From Novosphingobium sp. (lineage in GTDB: Bacteria > Pseudomonadota > Alphaproteobacteria > Sphingomonadales > Sphingomonadaceae), in contig NZ_JAIXZS010000063.1 in assembly GCF_027489515.1 (NCBI RefSeq), positions 1-36,730 of the forward strand: 36,730 nt of DNA. Reading direction: 5' to 3'. Positions 31,595 to 36,730 of this stretch are shown one piece after another; the first letter of the stretch is position 1, and every line of letters begins with the position of its first letter. The position numbers and the translations under genes were made by a program. A model generated the notes under the pieces. That model was given only the letters and a program-made list of their open reading frames with translations, made no database searches and was not told where the DNA came from.

Positions 31595-32606
31595 GCCGCT
31601 TGCCTTTTCGCTTCCGGGCCTTTGCCACGCGCCGGCCCCCACTTCTCCAGCGCGTTAACTCTAGCCGCACAATCTTAGGCCGACAAATGTCGTCTCGTTG
31701 CTGCGCGATCCGCTGGCACAACGGCGTCATTCGCCCGAAGATGAATGGGGGCTGCCCGCAGGCGAGCCGGCAAACCTTGGCCAATGCCAGCTTCACGGCA
31801 AAGATGTGGGGTCGGTCCAAGATGGCTGATTGGTTGCCAGCACGTTGCTCTCCGTTGGGGCGCCACGACCGGATTTCCACGCCACCGTCTGCAGGGAGGC
31901 AAGCGCTTGCATGCAGACCAGAAACTTTCCAGCTCCAATCAAGGCAGGGGAGGGCAGGGGCACGGGAGCGTTGTCCGGGCAGCGCAATAGTGTGTGTCGT
32001 CCTTGCCATGTCCTCCCCGCTGGCGGGGGATAGCGGCGCATGCAGCGTGGTCAGGTCACTTCGAAAACGTCGATCGTTACAGCTGTGCGGCCGCGGGGGG
32101 TGAGGCTGCCGACGAAGATGTGGCTGTTGAGAAAGGCATATTTCTCATGCGCGACTTCGAAAGTAGAGCGCGTCTTCCCGTCGACGCGGGCCGCTGTGCT
32201 AAACGTAGTTGAAGCCGATCACCCGTATCCTTGGCTGGTGCGCTCTTCCGGACACAATTACTTCAATCGCACGCTGATCGATCTTGCCAAGCTCGTCGGC
32301 GATCAAGACAGCACCAGATCGCCACGCTTTCGGGCTCTCCGGTGCTGACCCCCGCTGATATCTTGGAAATATGAACCGCCTTCTGACGTGCCCGGCGCAG
32401 CCTTCTGCGGATCGGTCATTTATTGGGTCCCGATGCGGAATAGTGATCGTTGCTGGGCGTTGTCACGCACGGCAGGCCACTGGGGGTGTCTTGTCCGAGG
32501 TCTGGGGTCAGCCGTCAGCTTTCTGTCAGTTCCGCACGATACCCGGTCACGAAGCATGGGTTGGTCTTGCATCAGCAGGGCCCTCGCCGCAGATGAGGAC
32601 AAGACG
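31595..32606. other. About 1-kb stretch without a convincing gene
   Basis: No open frame here has a plausible start, ribosome site and protein-like composition together. The longest frames are 187 codons (plus, 31540) and 213 codons (minus, 32009); both are rich in Arg/Cys/Pro and overlap the kinase gene out of frame. A short plus frame around 32205-32300 reads DHPYPWLVRSSGHNYFNRTL and looks like a fragment of a real protein, but I cannot name it. A CCCCG-CTGG-CGGGG hairpin lies near 32015. The stretch likely holds a remnant plus the long leader of the RTX gene. Confidence 0.5.
32512..32528 (+). promoter_or_regulatory. Pho-box-like direct repeat upstream of the giant RTX gene
   Basis: CCGTCA (32512-32517) and CTGTCA (32523-32528) repeat with an 11-bp period, the arrangement of PhoB half-sites (CTGTCA-N5-CTGTCA). 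They lie 79 bp before the ATG at 32607. One half-site differs at one base, and the AT-rich spacer is only partly kept (GCTTT). Confidence 0.45.
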
Positions 32607-35600
32607 ATGCCGGTGCCGAACACGAAGCTTTCGATTGGTGGAGCTCTGGCGTCTGGAGCTGCGGTCCGCTTCACACCCAACACTGCAGGCGATTTCCAGC
32701 CGATTGTGGCCGGCACATCGGTTCCGCCCCTCGTCTCAGCAACGACTGACATGAACGGCGACGGGCGCGCCGATATCATCTTCGGTGCGCCGCAGGATAG
32801 CGACAAGGCGGCAGGCGCCGGACGAATCTTCATCGAACTGGCGCCTGTGATCGGTGGATCAACCACCGGCATGGGGGATTCCAAGACCCAGCTCATCATC
32901 GACGGCGTCAACGCAGGCGATCACGCCGGTGCGGCAGTTGGCGGGATCGCCGATCTCAACGGTGATGGTCGGGGCGAGATCCTGATCGGCGCGCCGGGGA
33001 TGAAGGCCGACGCGGGTGCGGGCTTTGTGATCTTCGGCAAGGCGGACATCGCAGGAATCGATCTCGCCGATCCCTATTCGGGGGGCGGGTTCGGCTATGC
33101 GCTCAAGGGGGAGGCTGCCGGAGATGCCGCGGGCAAGGCCATCACGGCTATCGGGGATCTCAATGGCGATGGCAAAGCCGATGTCCTGATCGGCGCGACG
33201 GGCAATGATCAGGGCGGTGCCGAGGCTGGCGCCGTCTATGTCAGCTGGGGCAAGAGCACGACCAGTGCGGTGAACTTGAGCACCGTTGCTGCGGGCACGG
33301 GCGGTTTCAAGATCAAGGGAGCGACGGCAGGAGACGCCATCGGCAGCGTGATCGCAACAAGCAGCGACATGAACGGTGACGGGAAGGCGGAAATCCTGAT
33401 CGGGGATGCCGCGGCAGGCCCGGGAGGAGCCGCCTATGTCGTTTTCGGAAAGTCCAGCGGGGCGACGGTTGACCTTGCCGCTGTGGCAGCTGGAACCGGC
33501 GGCTTTGCGATCAACGGCATCGCGGGCGAGGCTGTCGGATCCGCGATCACCGGGCTTGGCGATATCAACGGCGACGGACGTGGCGACATCCTCGTCACCT
33601 CGGCCAGCAGCGGTCATGGCTATGTCGTATATGGCAAGGCAGATGGTGCGGCTGTCAACCTCTCCGATGTTGCGAACGGCATCGGCGGGTTCAGGATCAA
33701 TGCCGAAAGGCCCGGCGATTTTGTCCAGATGAGCGTGGCAGGAGGGACCGATCTCAATCACGACGGCATCAACGACATCGTCATCGGCGCGCCCGGCAAC
33801 AGGGAAGGCGGCATTCATGCCGGCGCTGTCTACATCATCTGGGGCGGCGGCAACACGACGGTCGACCTTTCGGCCATTGCGCAGAGCATGGGTGGCGCCA
33901 AGATCGCCGGTGCAGCGGGAAGCCACTTGGGAACGGCGGTTTCCGCCAACTTCGATTTCAACGGCGATGGCAATATCGATGTGCTCGCCAGCGCCCCCGG
34001 TTCGGGCGAGTCAGCATATGGCATCAATGGGAACGCAAGCTGGCAGCCTGACAACAACATCTACGGAACCAACAGCGCCGATGTGATCGGCTTCGGCTTT
34101 GGCGGCGTGCACAAGGTTGGTGACACAGCGGACAACGTCAACGCGCTTGGCGGCCGGGACACCATCAGCACGGGCGGCGGCAACGATATCATCGATGGTG
34201 GCACCGGTGCCGACAGGATGACCGGCGGCACGGGCGACGACACCTACTACGTCGACCATGTCGGCGACAAAGTGATCGAAAAGGCCGGTGAAGGCATCGA
34301 TACGGTCATTGCGTCCACCAGTGTGACGCTGGCTGCAAATGTCGAAAAGCTGGTTCTGAGCACGTCCGGGCTGACAGGGACTGGCAACGCGCTCGACAAC
34401 ACGATCACCGGAACCGCCGGGAATGACACCCTGAACGGCGGCGTTGGAGCCGACACGATGGATGGCGGGCTGGGCGACGATGCCTACTTCGTCGACAACA
34501 ACGGCGATCTGGTGGTCGAAGGCGCCAATGGCGGAACCGATACCGTCACAGCCCTGATCGAAGGGTACACCCTCGGCAGCAATCTTGAAAATCTCGTGCT
34601 GGGGGCAGGCGTGGTTGGCGCCCTTGGCAACACTGCCGACAACGCGATCACCGGCAATGCCGCAGACAATTCCATCGACGGTGGGGCAGGAGCCGATCGC
34701 ATGGCAGGCAGCGTTGGCAACGATAGCTACTCGGTGGACAACCTCGGAGATGTCGTTGTCGAAGCGGTTGGTGAAGGCAGCGACACTGTCACGGCATCCG
34801 TGAGCGGCTACACACTTGCCGACAATGTTGAAAACCTGGTCCTGGCCGGCGCTGCGTCGAGCGGAACCGGCAATGCACTCGACAATCACCTGACTGGTAC
34901 GGCCGGGAACGACCTGCTCGATGGCGCCGCTGGCGCGGATACAATGACCGGTGGCCTCGGCAGTGATACATATGCCGTCGACAATGTCGGAGACGTGGTT
35001 GTTGAAGATGCCGGCGGCGGTACCGATACGATCGCGGCTTCTATCGACTACACCTTGGCGGACGGAACCAATGTCGAGAACCTGACCCTGACCGGAGGGG
35101 CGCATCACGCCACCGGCAACAGCGGCGATAACGCGCTCACCGGCGGGGCGGGCAACGATGTTCTGGACGGCGGCGCCGGTCATGACACGCTGGCCGGCGG
35201 CGACGGCAACGATACCTACCTCGTGGACAGCCGGACCGACACCATTGTCGAATCGGCCACTGGCGGCACCGATACGATCGTTTCGTCGGTCAACTACGTC
35301 ATGGCCGAAGGCAGCAACGTCGAGAACCTGACGCTCTCCGGCACAGCCAGTCGGGCGACCGGAAACAGCGGTGACAATGTCCTCACCGGGGGCGCGGGCC
35401 TCGACGTCCTTTCCGGCGGTGCGGGCAACGACACGCTTGATGGCGGCGCTGGCGCAGACGTCATGAAAGGCGGTCTCGGCGATGACACGTACCGGATCGA
35501 GAATCCGGGCGACCGGGTCATCGAAGATGTGAATGGCGGCAACGACACGGTGATCGTCAGCACCAACTGGAAGCTCGCAAACAATATCGAGAACGTAACG

Positions 35601-36730
35601 CTGGTCGGGTCTGGCCACACACTGACGGGCAACGCCGCCAACAATGTGCTCAAGGGCGACACTGGCAACGATACCCTCGATGGCGGCGCTGGCGACGATA
35701 CGCTTCAGGGCGGAGACGGCAATGACACACTGATTTCCGGGTCGGGCGCCGATGTCCTTGCCGGCGGTGCGGGCAATGATATCTACAAGATACATGGTGG
35801 TGCCGCACGCATCGAAGATTTTCAGGGCCATGATACGATCGACGCAAGCCAGGCGACGGGCGATAGCCATATCGACCTTTCGGGCGACACGCAGACCGAC
35901 ATTGAAAACCAGATCATCGATCTGGGCGGTGGCGGTTCGGTAACCGGCGCGCTCAACGTCCAGTTCCTGCAGGATCTGACGGGCAGCTTTGCCGATGACG
36001 TGGTCACCGTGCGCAGCCTGGTGCCGCAGATCGTCACCGCACTGAACGCGGTGAGCGGCGGTGCGGCATTTGGCGTATCCACGTTCCGCGACAAGGCCTT
36101 TGGCGGTTTTGGCAATTCTGGAGACTGGACCTACACAACGGGCCTGTCCATCGGCGCGACGTCAACAGATCTAACCAATGCTTATGCAGGCTTTGTTGCG
36201 TCTGGCGGGGCCGACGCACCCGAGGCACAGCTTGAGGCGCTTCTGCAACTTGGTGCCCGCGCAGGCGGCGAAGTCGGCTACCAATCGAATGCGGCCCGAT
36301 TTGTCGTCGTCTTCACGGATGCCAATTTCCACACGGCTGCCGATGGCACCGCTGCGGGCATTCTGACGCCCAACAACGGCAACGGCGTGATCAACGATGG
36401 CGGTATTCTGGAAAACTATCCGGAAATCGTTCAGGTCCGTGCCGTGCTTGAGGCGGCCAACATCATTCCGATCTTCGCGATCGCAGGCGGCTTCGAGACG
36501 ACGTATCAGGATCTTGCCACGCAACTTGGCCGGGGCACTGTCGTTACGCTTTCGGCGGACAGCTCGAACATCGTATCGGCCATCACCAGCGGCATTTCTG
36601 CGGCAACCGTCACCCACATCGCAGATGCCATCGGCGGCGCTGGCAACGACAGCCTGACCGGGAATGCCGGGGGCAATCTCCTGTCAGGCAATGGGGGAGA
36701 CGATGTGCTCGATGGTCGTGGTGGCAACGA
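32607..36730 (+). CDS. Giant RTX protein with seven FG-GAP blades and an integrin-beta-I-like domain, partial (3' end outside window)
   Basis: Open from the ATG at 32607 to the window end, 1374 codons without stop. Residues about 30-475 contain seven FG-GAP calcium loops (DxNGDGxxD type; one reads DLNHDGIND) with first Asp at 48, 116, 184, 254, 319, 382 and 450. This is a complete seven-bladed beta-propeller of integrin-alpha type. About 475-1110: RTX repeats in modules of 80-82 residues of the form GADxMxGGxGDDTYxVDxxG ... NVENLxL. About 1117-1320: an integrin-beta-I-like domain with DLTGSFADD (Asp1123), FRDK (Asp1162), DAPE (Asp1203-Glu1206), VVFTDANFHTAADG (Asp1238) and LSADSSN. After that RTX resumes (GGAGNDSLTGNAGGNLLSGN). 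No signal peptide; type I secretion and a surface or matrix adhesion role are inferred. No transporter is in the window. Confidence 0.93.
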   Translation, partial: MPVPNTKLSIGGALASGAAVRFTPNTAGDFQPIVAGTSVPPLVSATTDMNGDGRADIIFGAPQDSDKAAGAGRIFIELAPVIGGSTTGMGDSKTQLIIDGVNAGDHAGAAVGGIADLNGDGRGEILIGAPGMKADAGAGFVIFGKADIAGIDLADPYSGGGFGYALKGEAAGDAAGKAITAIGDLNGDGKADVLIGATGNDQGGAEAGAVYVSWGKSTTSAVNLSTVAAGTGGFKIKGATAGDAIGSVIATSSDMNGDGKAEILIGDAAAGPGGAAYVVFGKSSGATVDLAAVAAGTGGFAINGIAGEAVGSAITGLGDINGDGRGDILVTSASSGHGYVVYGKADGAAVNLSDVANGIGGFRINAERPGDFVQMSVAGGTDLNHDGINDIVIGAPGNREGGIHAGAVYIIWGGGNTTVDLSAIAQSMGGAKIAGAAGSHLGTAVSANFDFNGDGNIDVLASAPGSGESAYGINGNASWQPDNNIYGTNSADVIGFGFGGVHKVGDTADNVNALGGRDTISTGGGNDIIDGGTGADRMTGGTGDDTYYVDHVGDKVIEKAGEGIDTVIASTSVTLAANVEKLVLSTSGLTGTGNALDNTITGTAGNDTLNGGVGADTMDGGLGDDAYFVDNNGDLVVEGANGGTDTVTALIEGYTLGSNLENLVLGAGVVGALGNTADNAITGNAADNSIDGGAGADRMAGSVGNDSYSVDNLGDVVVEAVGEGSDTVTASVSGYTLADNVENLVLAGAASSGTGNALDNHLTGTAGNDLLDGAAGADTMTGGLGSDTYAVDNVGDVVVEDAGGGTDTIAASIDYTLADGTNVENLTLTGGAHHATGNSGDNALTGGAGNDVLDGGAGHDTLAGGDGNDTYLVDSRTDTIVESATGGTDTIVSSVNYVMAEGSNVENLTLSGTASRATGNSGDNVLTGGAGLDVLSGGAGNDTLDGGAGADVMKGGLGDDTYRIENPGDRVIEDVNGGNDTVIVSTNWKLANNIENVTLVGSGHTLTGNAANNVLKGDTGNDTLDGGAGDDTLQGGDGNDTLISGSGADVLAGGAGNDIYKIHGGAARIEDFQGHDTIDASQATGDSHIDLSGDTQTDIENQIIDLGGGGSVTGALNVQFLQDLTGSFADDVVTVRSLVPQIVTALNAVSGGAAFGVSTFRDKAFGGFGNSGDWTYTTGLSIGATSTDLTNAYAGFVASGGADAPEAQLEALLQLGARAGGEVGYQSNAARFVVVFTDANFHTAADGTAAGILTPNNGNGVINDGGILENYPEIVQVRAVLEAANIIPIFAIAGGFETTYQDLATQLGRGTVVTLSADSSNIVSAITSGISAATVTHIADAIGGAGNDSLTGNAGGNLLSGNGGDDVLDGRGGN

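Noticed and set aside
31368..32009. 213-codon minus frame as a gene
   Set aside because: It runs out of frame into the hybrid kinase coding region and has no recognisable motif.
31540..32103. 187-codon plus frame as a gene
   Set aside because: It overlaps the start of the hybrid kinase, is rich in Arg/Cys/Pro and has no ribosome site.
34206..35760. Regularly spaced repeats, considered as a CRISPR array
   Set aside because: The period is about 243 bp, in frame, with diverged DNA and conserved protein motifs; these are RTX modules.
34011..35870. 619-codon minus frame with repeated segments
   Set aside because: It mirrors the RTX repeats of the plus-strand gene; repeat structure in the coding strand produces the apparent repeat protein.
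1..36730. tRNA, rRNA or riboswitch genes
   Set aside because: I saw no sequence with recognisable conserved cores on either strand; this was by eye only, so a covariance-model search could still find one.

Overview
The window is GC-rich alphaproteobacterial DNA. Its content (a carotenoid/lignostilbene-type oxygenase, a P450, many acyl-CoA enzymes, an HU protein, RTX proteins and dispersed CCCGGG-type and GTCATTGCGAG-type palindromes) fits a sphingomonad, most likely Novosphingobium or a close relative. The genus is an inference from gene content, not from a marker gene.

Positions 1-24,800 are a catabolic region. A partial SDR gene (minus) diverges from a SnoaL-like / ABM-like / SDR operon (788-2355, plus), which ends in a clear intrinsic terminator. 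An acyl-CoA ligase and a carotenoid oxygenase form a minus-strand pair (5610-2536). They diverge from a plus-strand run from 5812 to 13079: zinc-free MDR oxidoreductase, ThuA-like protein, limonene-epoxide-hydrolase-like protein, SDR, cytochrome P450, small acyl-CoA dehydrogenase, second ThuA-like protein, large acyl-CoA dehydrogenase. Many neighbours overlap by 1-4 nt. A block of large inverted repeats separates this run from a LuxR-type solo regulator. Next comes an SDR gene cut in two by a 1.05-kb IS630-family element, then a minus pair of a cysteine-less thiolase-like protein (TLP1 type) and a double-domain CaiB-type CoA-transferase. These diverge from a TetR regulator, an enoyl-CoA hydratase-family protein and a FadH-type 2,4-dienoyl-CoA reductase. 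A second hydratase-family gene, a small unknown gene and HU lie on the minus strand. Together the enzymes suggest CoA-dependent breakdown of a hydrophobic, probably cyclic or isoprenoid-like compound: P450 hydroxylation, alcohol and epoxide processing, CoA activation, dehydrogenation, hydration and dienoyl reduction. The actual substrate cannot be read from the sequence.

Positions 25,500-36,730 are a cell-surface/secretion and signalling region. An RTX calcium-binding protein (25520-27430) converges on a minus-strand two-component cluster: a membrane hybrid histidine kinase, a PAS histidine kinase and an OmpR-type response regulator. Divergent from the cluster, after about 1 kb without a convincing gene, starts a very large RTX protein (32607 to beyond the window end).

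The most notable finding is the architecture of this last protein. It has seven regularly spaced FG-GAP calcium loops (a seven-bladed integrin-alpha-type propeller), then about six 80-residue RTX modules, then a domain whose metal-site residues and loops closely follow the integrin-beta I-like domain, then more RTX repeats. Both halves of an integrin headpiece thus appear on one bacterial polypeptide.
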